This document shows, piece after piece, positions 1 to 9,124 of a stretch of DNA of 20,580 nucleotides. The DNA is from Priapulus caudatus. Its lineage: Eukaryota > Priapulida > Priapulimorpha > Priapulimorphida > Priapulidae. Under the pieces are notes generated by a model that ran no database searches, had not been told where the DNA came from, and saw only the letters and a list, made by a program, of their open reading frames with translations. Each line of letters starts with the position of its first letter. Within the stretch, counting starts at the first letter, position 1. Location: assembly GCF_000485595.1 (NCBI RefSeq), contig NW_014577662.1, positions 130,773 to 151,352 on the forward strand. Reading direction: 5' to 3'. The translations under genes were made by a program, and so were the position numbers.

Positions 1-1
1 A

Positions 2-45
<44 letters not shown>

Positions 46-87
46 CACACGCACACGCACACACACAGTGACACACACACACATACA
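1..87. repeat. (ACGC)n/(AC)n microsatellite
   Basis: The window opens with about eight ACGC tetranucleotides that grade into AC dinucleotides, with a few CG and GT interruptions. It is simple-sequence DNA with no coding value. The tract may continue to the left of the window. Confidence 0.95.
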
Positions 88-423
88 TGTCAAAGGTTAC
101 ATTCCCTATAGTAGAAGTAACCCACGCATAAAATTCTCTCAGTTCTTAAGCCCTAAATGTGAATGGCTGCTCCATCATGAACACTATAAGGCCAGATTAC
201 AAGCAAATACGCTTGCTGTTATCACTATATTGTTTTTTTTAACACGGCAATATACTTTCTTCTGTTGGTACTGAATGTTTGCATTTACCAATAGATGTAA
301 ACACTGATAACATCTTTTAGACAGTGCATGGCATGTCATAAAGCCGTGTACAAACAGACTAGCTAGAACTTCTCTAGTAGAAGATAACGAGTGATTTTGA
401 AAGTGAGATTGAAAGTCATGTAA
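88..423. other. Non-coding DNA, nothing recognised
   Basis: This AT-rich stretch has short open frames on both strands, but none resembles a known protein and no convincing splice-bounded exon is visible. Confidence 0.6.
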
Positions 424-560
424 CCATATCAGGAGTGTCATAATATAGATCTATCTATATAGATTACATAAATGGCACTCCTGACCATATCAAGAGCTAA
501 TAAACACCTATTTATTAGCTCCTGACCATATATATATATGGCCACTATATATATATCAGT
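424..560. repeat. Nested palindrome / foldback cluster
   Basis: Several inverted repeats are stacked here. CAGGAGTG near 430 pairs with CACTCCTG near 476. Between them lies the self-complementary ATCTATATAGAT. GAGCTAATAAA and TTTATTAGCTC (about 493-520) form an 11-bp stem with a 6-nt loop. The self-complementary CCATATATATATATGG follows at about 525-541. The cluster could be the remains of a small foldback transposon or cruciform-forming DNA. No element family was recognised. Confidence 0.6.
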
Positions 561-1964
561 ACGGACAGGAATCTAAAAGGCTGTCAAAAATCATTCTGGG
601 TTTTGCTTCTGAGAATGACGTTTAGACTGAATTGATGAATTGGCAATTACCGTGAACTCAAGGAGAATGAATTGTGCGATACTAGAATTTCCGTGTGATG
701 GCGCGGCAAAACTTGCACCAAAAAATCATCATTCTTGACGTGATGCGGCCATGGCCCATGATGCCGAGGCGCGCCGAGGATTGACACTTTGTGTCTTCCA
801 ATCACAGCCTACGCCGCACCAGTCGTTGATATTTTTAAATATGGGGACCCATTGGACCACCAAATTGCCGATCTCAGAAACTAGGGCATTCTGCTATGTT
901 AGAACGGTTTCCTACGATAGAGTTTGGCACAAATACGAAAATAACACGCTTGTTTAGCGCATGCGTCCTGCTGTAGCATTTTCGCATCTCCGTAATCAGA
1001 ATAAGCCCCGCCTTCTTCGTTGATGCATGGGCATGAATGGGGCGTCAACGACGTGACCCGTTACTGTACCTACTGTCTTTCGCCAGCCTGTTTACTTTTC
1101 GTAAATAATGAAATGCCAGGCCGATGCATTTCGCATCGAAGTGGAAAAATTCGGCATTTTTACCCGCTTTCGGAAGTGAACAAGTGCGTCATTCATTGAA
1201 CATTCACGTTTTTCTTAAAATTAAATAATTCCGAAAATCCCTAACCGCGCTACTCGATTATTTTAGCCAATGAACGTAGCTGTGTGTGTGACGTCTTGCC
1301 CGTGCGCTTCATGCTAGGCTTAGCGGGTCTCAAAATGGATATATCGGAGGCAGGCACCTCGCAACACGCGTGTTTGTCTACATGTAGCTTTGTGACATGG
1401 GGATGGGCGGTGTCGGGAGTTCTGCGATGATAAACCTCGTAATTTCTCAGCATTTCTTAAGGTGCATGGAACATTTTACCAATTTAGTGGTGTCAGTTAG
1501 TCACCGATATGTCACAGTAAGTACTAACCGTATAATATGTTTCACATACCTTCCCCTATTTTGCACACAGACGGTCAATCACTGTGAAAAATTGTGTGAA
1601 GATTTATTTTTATTGAGACGTTCCAAGTGCCTGTGCTTTCAACGGTCTTGTACGTCAATGCACGTGCGTCAAGAGCCACAAACTCAACACTATTTCATCT
1701 CTGTTATTGTTTACGCCTGAATGCGTGATTGATCAGGGAGGGGGTGCATGTAAGAGGGAGACATTTTCTTTGGGGTTCCGAAAAACACAATTCCACTTGA
1801 CAATTACATGGGCCATTTCAATTGGAAGCTCTGCATAATCGACCCCCAACAAGCCCTTTGACTGACTAGTCAAGAAATTCATCCGCTCTTATTTAGCCGC
1901 TGATAGTTCTTATTTAGAACAAAGTCTTCATTGTTATCTTCTAAAACTACAGACCATCCGCTGA
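561..1964. other. Non-coding DNA with promoter-like motifs
   Basis: No exon is recognised here. The region is richer in CpG than its surroundings. It holds an NRF1-like GCGCATGCGT (957-966), a CCAAT box (1267-1271) and a CRE-like TGACGTCT (1289-1296). These are followed by an ATG at 1335 with a purine at -3, which opens only about 31 codons. This combination could be a promoter and first exon, but there is no recognisable protein to support that, so it stays a weak suggestion. Confidence 0.3.
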
Positions 1965-2017
1965 CCGCTGTGGAGACGTGCGCCGGGCCTCGAATTTGGC
2001 GCACGTCTCCACTGCGG
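1965..2017. repeat. Strong 20-bp inverted repeat (hairpin)
   Basis: The arms at 1965-1984 and 1998-2017 are complementary over 20 bp with one mismatch; the inner 15 bp (GTGGAGACGTGCGCC) are perfect. The loop is 13 nt. The stem is GC-rich and would be very stable as RNA or as a cruciform. No poly-T or other RNA-gene signal was found, so its role is unknown. Confidence 0.8.
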
Positions 2018-2604
2018 ACAGGGCTTCATACTTGAACATCCCCGCTGTCGCGTGCGCATATCCCGAGGAACTGCGCGTCTCATCCGCACGCAGCGCTCAG
2101 GATCAACAGCAAAGCTGTGCCACGCAATCTTGCATCATGTCTCTCTGGATTCTTGTGTTACGATTAGCTTTTGGGGGTAAGACTAAGAGTCTATTTTACG
2201 ACACGGATAACTTTATCGCTATCAAGGCGATGTCTAAATCATAAAATCACGTGGGGTTTTGCATTGCTTTGCAATCGAGCAGCTATTGCATTTGCAAAGC
2301 AATTTCATGCATTGATCAGCGACACAATGCCATTCAGCCGAGTCAAAAACCAAACTGTGATTGCGTTTCAAAAATGTTTAGATGCAGTTAAATTTCCTTA
2401 CTGAGCAGCACAAAGACGTGAAATCATTCTAATATCTACGCATATATGCAATTTGCACCAACTGAAATGGAGAGTGAAATGCACTCTCAGTCTCTCACTG
2501 TATGGTCTGTGCACGCACTATCACGCAGTGTCAACATGATGCAGTCAACATCAAAAGTAATGTAAGATGGCTATCGCACGGAACTTTTACAGCGTGCGAG
2601 CTTG
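2018..2604. other. Non-coding DNA with small hairpins
   Basis: No gene is recognised. A perfect 12-bp inverted repeat, ATTGCTTTGCAA (2263-2274) and TTGCAAAGCAAT (2292-2303), encloses 17 nt. A 7-bp hairpin (GAGAGTG...CACTCTC) lies near 2470. Confidence 0.5.
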
Positions 2605-2695
2605 GCACTCGCTCGCTCGCCAATGTCGAGTGAAAATAATATCGGGCGAGTGAAAGCTAAAGCTGACTCGCCCATGTTGGCGAGTAAAAATAATT
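2605..2695. repeat. GGCGAGT motif cluster, copy 1
   Basis: This is a cluster of GGCGAGT/ACTCGCC heptamers in both orientations. It includes the hairpin GGGCGAGT (2644-2651) with ACTCGCCC (2666-2673) and ends in TTGGCGAGTAAAAATAA. A second cluster with the same vocabulary lies at 3177-3247, so these probably belong to one dispersed repeat family or to the two ends of one old element. Confidence 0.5.
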
Positions 2696-3176
2696 GTCTT
2701 AAACTTTAATCAAATGTTGGTTCCTTACGATATATATCCAAACATTGATGAAATACAGTTGTAGCGATTGTGAAGGGCGGCTATTCCACGACATCCTCAC
2801 TTTATATTATCAAAGGTCGCCGAAGAAAACAGCCCGCTAGAGCGTGCAGCGCCAGCACAGCGTGGCTGTGTATACGTGCCTGGGGCGGCATATTGATTGA
2901 TGTACGGGGAGGGGGGGGGGTAGTGCAGAATTGTTTAAAAGTCACGTTGGTCTTGGTGTTAACAAGTCAATAAAATCGGCGTAACGTGGCGTTTCACTGA
3001 TGGGGCAAAGCAGCCCGAGAATAAAAGTAAATTAAATGAAAATGAAAACAGGAACTTTCAGAAGAGATGTGCCTTGAATTTTTGAGAAAAGTGATCAGTG
3101 AATTACATGTGTAGTTAAATCAATGGTGTTTTTGTGTTTTTTCACTATTGTTTGACAAGCATTTTTGTTGTAAAAT
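2696..3176. other. Non-coding DNA between GGCGAGT clusters
   Basis: No gene is recognised. A run of ten Gs lies at about 2911-2920. If the flanking GGCGAGT clusters are ends of one element, this is its interior, but it shows no recognisable transposase. Confidence 0.4.
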
Positions 3177-3247
3177 TTGGGCGAGTACAGATTCCGTTTG
3201 GGCGAGTTAACTTATTGACTCACTCGCTCAGTTTGGCGAGTGGTTTT
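3177..3247. repeat. GGCGAGT motif cluster, copy 2
   Basis: TTTGGGCGAGT occurs twice about 22 bp apart. It is followed by GACTCACTCGCTC and TTTGGCGAGTGG, then a T-rich run. The arrangement resembles the cluster at 2605-2695, where the heptamer is also followed by an A/T-rich tail. Confidence 0.5.
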
Positions 3248-3824
3248 TATTTTAAAGCTCTAACACTGTACTACTGTATAATCTTAACGTTTTCTTACTC
3301 ATCGTTATACGTAGGTAACTGGGCAACCAGGTTGCTACCTGCACCGTACTCGAGACCAATTACAGCATCCCGACATTGAGCGTACGAGATGATTGCGCGA
3401 GGGCGTACAGCAAGCAACATTAAAATCATTAATTTCTGGCATCCCATAGCGTGCCGACCAATCCGCGGGGGTTCACACCTACACACGCTCCAGTACAACC
3501 AACTCCGCACCACCTTAAACTTAAGTGACCCAAGTCTTGTGATGTAGCTTTGACCTACTTGGTTCCCCCCAGCTTGGTTTTATTTAGTTACTTTTTCGAT
3601 AGAAGAACGTCTAGAGGTTGCATGCACAACATGTAGTATCACAAACCTTATAGAGATTAATTTCAGCTCATTACATGCAACATTTGCGACAAGGCGATGC
3701 ATGTTCTAAACACTTTTAATTTCACTTAGAATATTTTCAAACTATTATATTATTTATTTATGAAATTAATTTATCAATTGATGCATGTTATGACTCATCG
3801 TAAAGATTAATATATATACTGTAC
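3248..3824. other. Non-coding DNA, probable intron of the minus-strand gene
   Basis: No exon is recognised on either strand. If the exon at 3825-3876 belongs to an intact gene, this stretch lies just downstream of its 5' splice site and is intronic. Confidence 0.4.
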
Positions 3825-3876
3825 CATCTGCGTTCGGGGCCTCATCCTGGGCTGCATACAGCAAATCCTTCAGCAT
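3825..3876 (-). CDS. XPR1: XPR1-like phosphate exporter, internal exon (SPX domain)
   Basis: On the minus strand, a pyrimidine-rich acceptor (TGTTTCTATTCAG) is followed by 52 nt encoding MLKDLLYAAQDEAPNAD. The donor G|GTACAG comes next. The peptide matches the N-terminal SPX helix of XPR1/SLC53A1, just after the conserved start region (vertebrate pattern KDMLYSAQDQAP). XPR1 proteins export inorganic phosphate at the plasma membrane, and their cytosolic SPX domain binds inositol pyrophosphates. The 52-nt length (phase 0 in, phase 1 out) fits a short second coding exon. The first exon should lie at higher coordinates and the third at lower coordinates; neither was found, so flanking introns would be long or this is a stray fragment. 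The identification rests on 17 residues plus good splice sites. Confidence 0.65.
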
Positions 3877-4305
3877 CTGAATAGAAACACAAGACACATG
3901 AGCAACGCTTGCTTCTCATCAAGCTCTCCTATACGAAACACCTGATCCCTGCATTATGCGTGCAGTGCTCTGTTGCACAGTACATTAGCAATTCTATTCC
4001 TAGTCTCCACCCCCCACCCTTTCCCTAGGGGTAACAAGGAGCCTCCTAGGTTTCATGGTCACGGCCGCTGCGCTAGGCCGCCGTTTCCAAACTCCAACTG
4101 CCTATTTGCTCTCTCGTGTTTCTTATACTAAAAGAAAATAAACTCTCGGCAAGCCACGAAACCAACAGTGGGGCGCTATCTATCCGCTGTGTACGTAGCA
4201 ACATGTTGCCGTGCTGATTGTGATGTCTATATGTCTGCAACCTACAGTACAGACACACCTGGCAAACGTACAGACTAACATTTACCGCATCTAGAACTTT
4301 CTGTG
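3877..4305. other. Non-coding DNA, nothing recognised
   Basis: No exon or repeat family is recognised. If the XPR1-like gene is intact, this is part of its upstream intron. Confidence 0.45.
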
Positions 4306-4437
4306 TTTCACAAGCTATTTCTCTTTGTTTCACAAGCCATTTCTCTTTGTTTCACAGGCTATTTCTTCTTGTTTCACAAGCCATTTCTCTTTGTTTCACA
4401 GGCTATTTCTTCTTGTTTCACAGGCCATTTTTCTTTG
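4306..4437. repeat. 22-bp minisatellite, six copies
   Basis: Six head-to-tail copies of a 22-bp unit (TTTCACAAGCCATTTCTCTT plus TG) start at 4306, 4328, 4350, 4372, 4394 and 4416. Copies differ mainly at AAGC/AGGC, CTATT/CCATT and CTCTTTG/TTCTTG. From copy 2 the variants roughly alternate, suggesting past expansion of a 44-bp dimer. The period is not a multiple of three, so the open frame through it is incidental. Confidence 0.93.
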
Positions 4438-4847
4438 TTTGCAATTGGATATGGGGGTTTCCAGAAGGCAGTAGGCCTTCTTCCACAAAACTTGAAACTC
4501 TGCATGAACCACGAATTATATAGGGAAGGGGGCTATTGCACCCATTGCTAAACACTGCACTATTAAGAATCTCCAACATAAAAATCAAATCATGGCATCG
4601 TTCTAACGTTACAGTGAATGTTAATAAATGGGATAGATGTTTATCCGAGTGGCTACAAGATTTTAGTGCCCGGTCACTACACTGGATTGGCATCATGACC
4701 TGTGGGTTTGTTGCCAGTACTAATACTTACAGGGTTCAACTTAGGGTAAGCCAAGTAAGTCCGCAAGCAAGACTAGTCATATTTCTTCTCAGTACAAGCT
4801 GTGCACACAGTGAAATTAAATGGGTTTTGACTATATCTTAACCCGAC
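4438..4847. other. Non-coding DNA, nothing recognised
   Basis: Short open frames exist on both strands, but none resembles a known protein and none is bounded by convincing splice sites. Confidence 0.45.
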
Positions 4848-5008
4848 CTAGCTCCAAGAAACGGTATTGCTAAGGTTAGAATACCCAGCAGTCTAGGGTA
4901 TAGACAATCCGTCGCACAGCCTGGTCGGGCTAAACCCGACCAGGCTGTGTGACTAACGTCAATACACCCTAGTATTCTAACCCTAGCAATACCGTTTCTT
5001 GGAGCTAG
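4848..5008. mobile_element. 161-bp foldback (MITE-like) element
   Basis: The segment is nearly one long palindrome. The outer arms begin CTAGCTCCAAGAAACGGTAT and their complement ends at 5008; 36 of the outer 37 positions pair. The inner arms (AGCCTGGTCGGG with CCCGACCAGGCT, about 4918-4942) pair perfectly around a 5-nt loop. The middle pairs more loosely, with extra bases in the left arm (about 4885-4895). It has no coding capacity. It is most simply a non-autonomous foldback DNA transposon. A long-hairpin RNA source is an alternative. I could not identify clear target-site duplications or the family. Confidence 0.8.
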
Positions 5009-5713
5009 TCGAATCTATGATCTTGCAGTGCAGCCTTGATCTTGCAGTGCAGACTTGCAGTCATACACTGATATGTACAGTCTTGTCGGGTTATTTACAT
5101 TACTATCAATGACAATATCATAGTGACGGGAAGTTGTACTTGCAAGTAGTTGTAGTGTACGGCACATATATATTCTATCTCTTATTATATTTCTCTGTAA
5201 TGATCGCTCTAACAGACGTACGTAAAAACTCTGATACACGTACGTGAAAACGTGATACACTTCATCTTTCTGTTGAGATGCGTCATAACGCACGTTTCCT
5301 GCAACGCTGAAAGCAATTTAAAGCTAATATGTCACCCTACGTTGTAAGGTCTGCGACTAAGAGGCCACGGTGGATGGCAAACCCACAATGGCATAGCAAT
5401 ATATAGAGTTATATATGGATATGGTGCCTTAGGCACCAATTGATATTAGTTTAGTATGGTGTAATAGGGTATAATACGAGCAAACAAGAGGATATTATTC
5501 AATCGCCCGCGATGTTTTTCTATAATAATTGACACAGCGCCGGAGGCACCTCTGCTAAAAACACGGGGTATATGTGAGCTATCACATTGCTTTAGAAACC
5601 AACCAGGTGAACACGTGCGAATGGACGTAACATCGATTTATTCCTCTTACATAACTTGGACGAACTAACTCAAAAGGTGTGCACCCGCTTCAGAGCGGAG
5701 CAGATACAACTCT
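5009..5713. other. Non-coding DNA with a short direct duplication
   Basis: The 16-mer TGATCTTGCAGTGCAG occurs at 5018-5033 and again at 5037-5052. A small palindrome, GGTGCCT-T-AGGCACC, lies at 5423-5437. No gene is recognised. Confidence 0.5.
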
Positions 5714-6114
5714 CTAACCGTAACCTCTAGCACTAACAATAACCTTGACCTTAACCTTAACCCTAACCGTGACCTTTATCTTACCCTAACCCTAACCCTG
5801 ATTCTAACCATAACCCTAACCCTAACCCTGATTCTAATACTATCCACAATCCTAATCCTAACCCTAACCCTGACCCTAATACTATCCCTAACCCTGACCC
5901 TAACCCTAATCCTAACCTTGACCTTTATCCTAACCCTGACCTTTATCCTAACCCTGACCCTAACCCTAACCCTAATGCTATCACTAACCCCATCTCTAAC
6001 CTTGTCCCTAACTCTAACCCTGACTCTAATCCTATTCCTAACCCTAACCCTAACCCTAACCCCAACCCTAACCCTGACCTTTACCCTAATCCTTATGCTG
6101 ACGCTCTATCTTTA
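5714..6114. repeat. Degenerate interstitial telomere-like (CCCTAA)n tract
   Basis: About 400 bp are built of CCCTAA hexamers (TTAGGG on the minus strand) and close variants: CCCTGA, CCTTGA, CCTTTAT, CCCTAAT and ATTCTA. Perfect runs are short (for example near 6040-6080) and the edges are most decayed. It is read toward the left end as the G-rich strand. The hexamer is the usual metazoan telomere repeat. Here it is internal, so it is either an old interstitial telomeric sequence or an independent satellite. The open frame of L-T repeats through it is not a gene. Confidence 0.9.
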
Positions 6115-6449
6115 ACGCCTACCGTTGTAAAACATCAAAGTCAGTGAGATGTCATGTTGCATTCACTTCAAAATTAATGCTCAACAACCCCATGCTCGTT
6201 AGTAATAGAATAGTTGGCAGTAAGCTGGCATCGTCCGTTATAGGTACGATGAGAACGGCGGCTCCTGGATTTCATCTGTCATCTGTAACCAGATTAATGA
6301 TCGAGCTGCCGAAAGTGAACGACGTCTACAAGTGAGTGGCGCCACCTATCCACGGATCTTTCGTCTATTCGATCATCTTAATGCGCGGGTCTGTTCGCGC
6401 ATTTCTCTCTAACGAGAAAGAATTTCTGCGGCAGTTTTGTAGTGCTATA
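6115..6449. other. Mostly unrecognised; one possible small exon
   Basis: On the plus strand there is an acceptor-like CATCTGTAACCAG, 39 nt at 6293-6331, and a consensus donor CAA|GTGAGT. The 39 nt read L-M-I-E-L-P-K-V-N-D-V-Y in one frame. I do not recognise the peptide. It could be an exon of an unknown gene, part of the missing 5' portion of the downstream P450, or chance. Confidence 0.2.
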
Positions 6450-6450
6450 G

Positions 6451-6486
<36 letters not shown>

Positions 6487-6496
6487 TTGTTGTTGA
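6450..6496. repeat. (GTT)n microsatellite
   Basis: About fifteen tandem TTG/GTT trinucleotides with one interruption near the 3' end. Confidence 0.93.
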
Positions 6497-6593
6497 CAAG
6501 GAGCTAGCTAACACCTAGCTGCTGCTATATAGTTATACCGCTGCATAAATGAATCAGAAACAGGATAACATATATAAATATGAAAATATTATT

Positions 6594-6905
6594 GCATATA
6601 TATATATAATATATAGCACACAACAGCACACCAGCACACACACACACACACAGCACACACACACACATCACACACACACACCACACCACCCAGCACACAC
6701 ACAGCACACACACAAAAACACACACGCACGCACGGGCACGAGCAGTCGGCACGCACGCACACACACACACACACGACAAACACACAGCACAGCACACACA
6801 CACACACACACACACACAGCACACACACAGCACACACATATATATATATATAATATTATATAATAATAATATATGATATATATATATTAGTATATATATC
6901 AATAT
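6594..6905. repeat. Composite (TA)n-(CA)n-(TA)n microsatellite
   Basis: A CA-rich core (about 6615-6838, with CAGCACA and CACGCACG variants) is flanked on both sides by TATATA/AATAT runs. Long cysteine/valine- or threonine/histidine-rich open frames on both strands are by-products of the simple sequence. Confidence 0.95.
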
Positions 6906-7414
6906 ATAGGCGCTCCCTATATATGTCGTTTTTGCTGTCATGAATTAATTGGAATTTGAACATGTCTCGTGAATATTGTATATGTATTTTGTAAAAATGT
7001 ATTTAATAAATCATTCTATCACTGAGTAAATAATTTCTCATTGGATTTAGTTTGGTGCACGAATGAGATTTTTATACAAACTTACGACACGTGGGTCTTT
7101 ATGTAAGAGACATTAAACAAACGCAAACCAAAAAATCGATAATTTAGTAGTGCCATATTTATTTTAGAGGCGGTATTTTTGTGTGACAAATATATTTATT
7201 GATTGACCGGAAAGAAAAAGGAAACCATCTTGTATCACTTCAACTTTGAAACGAATGTGCCAGACAAAGTGGTATTCCAATTAACATGAATTAATATCCA
7301 AATAAATGGTACCTTTTCTAAGCCCTCACGATCGACACATTGATACGGACGCTAGTATGTCTGATGTCAATAAACAGCAACACAAATCCGTCAATGAGAT
7401 ATCGTTCTACTCCT
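6906..7414. other. AT-rich non-coding DNA
   Basis: No gene, exon or repeat family is recognised. There is an ATTTAATAAATC run near 7000. Confidence 0.5.
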
Positions 7415-8165
7415 TGACAACTTTTTAACTATAAGACAACTTCACAATTCTAAAGTTGTGTTTAAACTATCTATTTCTTGCTAGATAATAGACGAATTTG
7501 ATGAATTTTTCAATTATTCGACTGCAAATCTGCAGTGTAAACGTAAAAGTCTTGCAGGCAAGTGGTTAATATCAACTTGTTGGGAGATTAGAACAGCTAT
7601 AGGTTCTATTTTCGCAACTCTGTGTAGGCGAATTGATCATGTTTTTGCCATGCGGTCACTCAGCGAACTCAGGTTGACTCAGAAAACAGCAAAAAACGTT
7701 TTTGCCGTCGGCGCCACACTGGCGCGAATTAATACGTATATAATGCGTATCCTCGTCGCCCGCGCGCACACTGCGGGTTAAATGTTGACACGTTTGCCGA
7801 CCGGCGGTCGATAACGTAAAAACTTTAAACATCTGATAGAGAGGTTGATAGAACGTTAAAACCCCATAGTCTAAACCCAGTTTAACACAATTTATTAACT
7901 CTAACACAACTTCTTAGCTTTAAAACACGTTTATAATTCAACGACAACTTAACTATAATTCAACCTCGTAACTCTAAGACAACTTCACAATTCTAACACA
8001 ACTTGCTAACTTTAAGAAACCTTTATAATTGCAAAGACAACTTCTTAACTGCAATACAACTTCGTAACTCTAAAACAACCTCACAATTCTAATACAACTT
8101 TAAGAAACTTTTATAATACTAATCCAACTTCTTAACTCTAACACAACTTCATGATTTTAAGATAC
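7415..8165. repeat. Degenerate CAACTT-type minisatellite
   Basis: A loose tandem array with a basic period near 20 bp (consensus like ACAACTTCTTAACTCTAA) fills 7875-8165, with an outlying piece at about 7415-7465. A longer period of about 95-100 bp is also visible: CAACTTCACAATTCTAA near 7981 recurs as CAACCTCACAATTCTAA near 8077, each followed by a TTTAAGAAAC-TTTATAAT module. The GC-richer stretch between the two pieces (about 7466-7874) holds nothing recognised. Confidence 0.7.
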
Positions 8166-8351
8166 CTATATAATTCGAAAAAATCTACCAGGGAGATATT
8201 ACACACTTACATGGAATTTCAACACATTTACAATCCAGATGAGACGGGATACTAGAGAAGCGTTGCCGAAAGGAGGTGTTGATCCGAAGCGCTGAGCGCA
8301 GATCTTGCGCGCAGTTCCGCGGCAAGGCGCACGCGACCGCGGGAACGTCAT
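8166..8351. other. Non-coding, GC-rich leader to the 24-bp array
   Basis: CpG-rich sequence at 8275-8345 sits directly upstream of the minisatellite. No protein is recognised. A donor-like GTAAGT exists on the minus strand near 8208, without a credible exon. Confidence 0.35.
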
Positions 8352-8519
8352 CGGTAACATACAGGTACGTACCGTCGGTAACATACAGGTACGTACCGTC
8401 GGTAACATACAGATACGTACCGTCGGTAACATACAGGTACGTACCGTCGGTAACATACAGGTACGTACCATCGGTAACATACAGGTACGTACCGTCGGTA
8501 GCATACAGGTACGTGCCGT
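8352..8519. repeat. 24-bp minisatellite, seven copies
   Basis: Seven nearly identical copies of a 24-bp unit (GGTAACATACAGGTACGTAC plus CGTC) start at 8352, 8376, 8400, 8424, 8448, 8472 and 8496. Each contains the self-complementary GGTACGTACC. Because 24 is a multiple of three, several frames stay open in both directions (for example repeats of G-N-I-Q-V-R-T-V), but nothing indicates translation. There are no spacers, so it is not a CRISPR array. Confidence 0.95.
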
Positions 8520-8817
8520 CGACATAATGTCGATCGTACAGTTTGGTTCGACATAATGTGGAAGCTCCTGACCGATATGCTATGGTCTAGGCAAGTCTTT
8601 GCAATTGAGCCCATGACTTTTTTGTCTGAGCGACCATAATATTTACACCGTGCAAGATTTCTTTGTTTACTAATCGTCGATTGGACGATACAAGACGCGA
8701 TTGAAGATTGTATTCGGTTAACTTCTCGCTGTCGTAGATAAAACTCATGGTGACCGACGACGCCTTACAACTTATAGATAACTCCAGACAAATTCCTGTA
8801 AAAAAAAGTTTAATTAT
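8520..8817. other. Non-coding DNA, nothing recognised
   Basis: TCGACATAATGT occurs twice (about 8519-8530 and 8549-8560) next to the minisatellite. Nothing else is recognised. Confidence 0.45.
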
Positions 8818-9020
8818 GCTGCGTTTACACTATCGATTTTTGTCAGCAAATCGTCCGAGTCGTGCAAAATAGAACACATTCTATTTCTCCAACTCGGCGA
8901 CTTGACTCCGTCTCCGACTCCAACACATACAATCCATAACAATCGAATTCCAGCCGATTAGTTGGAATGCACTTGAAATCGGTACGATTTGCTGACAAAA
9001 ATCGATAGTGTAAACGCAGC
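8818..9020. mobile_element. MITE with perfect 37-bp terminal inverted repeats
   Basis: The 37 bp at 8818-8854, beginning GCTGCGTTTACACTATCGAT, are the exact reverse complement of 8984-9020. The 129-bp interior is non-coding. This is the structure of a non-autonomous DNA transposon. TTAA follows directly on the right, and TTAATTA lies just to the left, but an unambiguous target-site duplication is not visible, so I do not assign a superfamily. It sits about 100 bp upstream of the first recognised P450 exon, presumably in an intron. The perfect arms suggest recent activity. Confidence 0.9.
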
Positions 9021-9124
9021 TTAACATTGGTCGACATTTGTCTCCAGAAATCAAACTTGGAAAACAAAAGAATTCCGGGAAAAAGTTGTCCTTTGGCTGT
9101 ACGCGGAATGTGTTGCATTCACAG

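Noticed and set aside
4303-4551. Phe-rich 82-residue protein
   Set aside because: It lies over the 22-bp minisatellite, whose period is not a multiple of three, and has no homology.
5918-6115. 65-residue Leu/Thr repeat open frame
   Set aside because: It is the degenerate CCCTAA tract read in one frame; there is no start context or homology.
6525-6941. Long Cys/Val-rich (minus) and Thr/His-rich (plus) open frames
   Set aside because: They are translations of the (CA)n/(TA)n microsatellite; open in several frames because the sequence is simple.
8352-8519. CRISPR-like array
   Set aside because: The copies are directly adjacent with no spacers, and the context is animal DNA.
8276-8614. Overlapping 80-110 residue repeat proteins on both strands
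   Set aside because: They come from the 24-bp minisatellite, whose period is a multiple of three, so several frames remain open by construction.
9038-9124. Translation start of the P450 at 9038
   Set aside because: P450 similarity begins only after a clear acceptor at 9124, and a start here would give a protein without anchor or N-terminal domain; part of the stretch adjoins the MITE.
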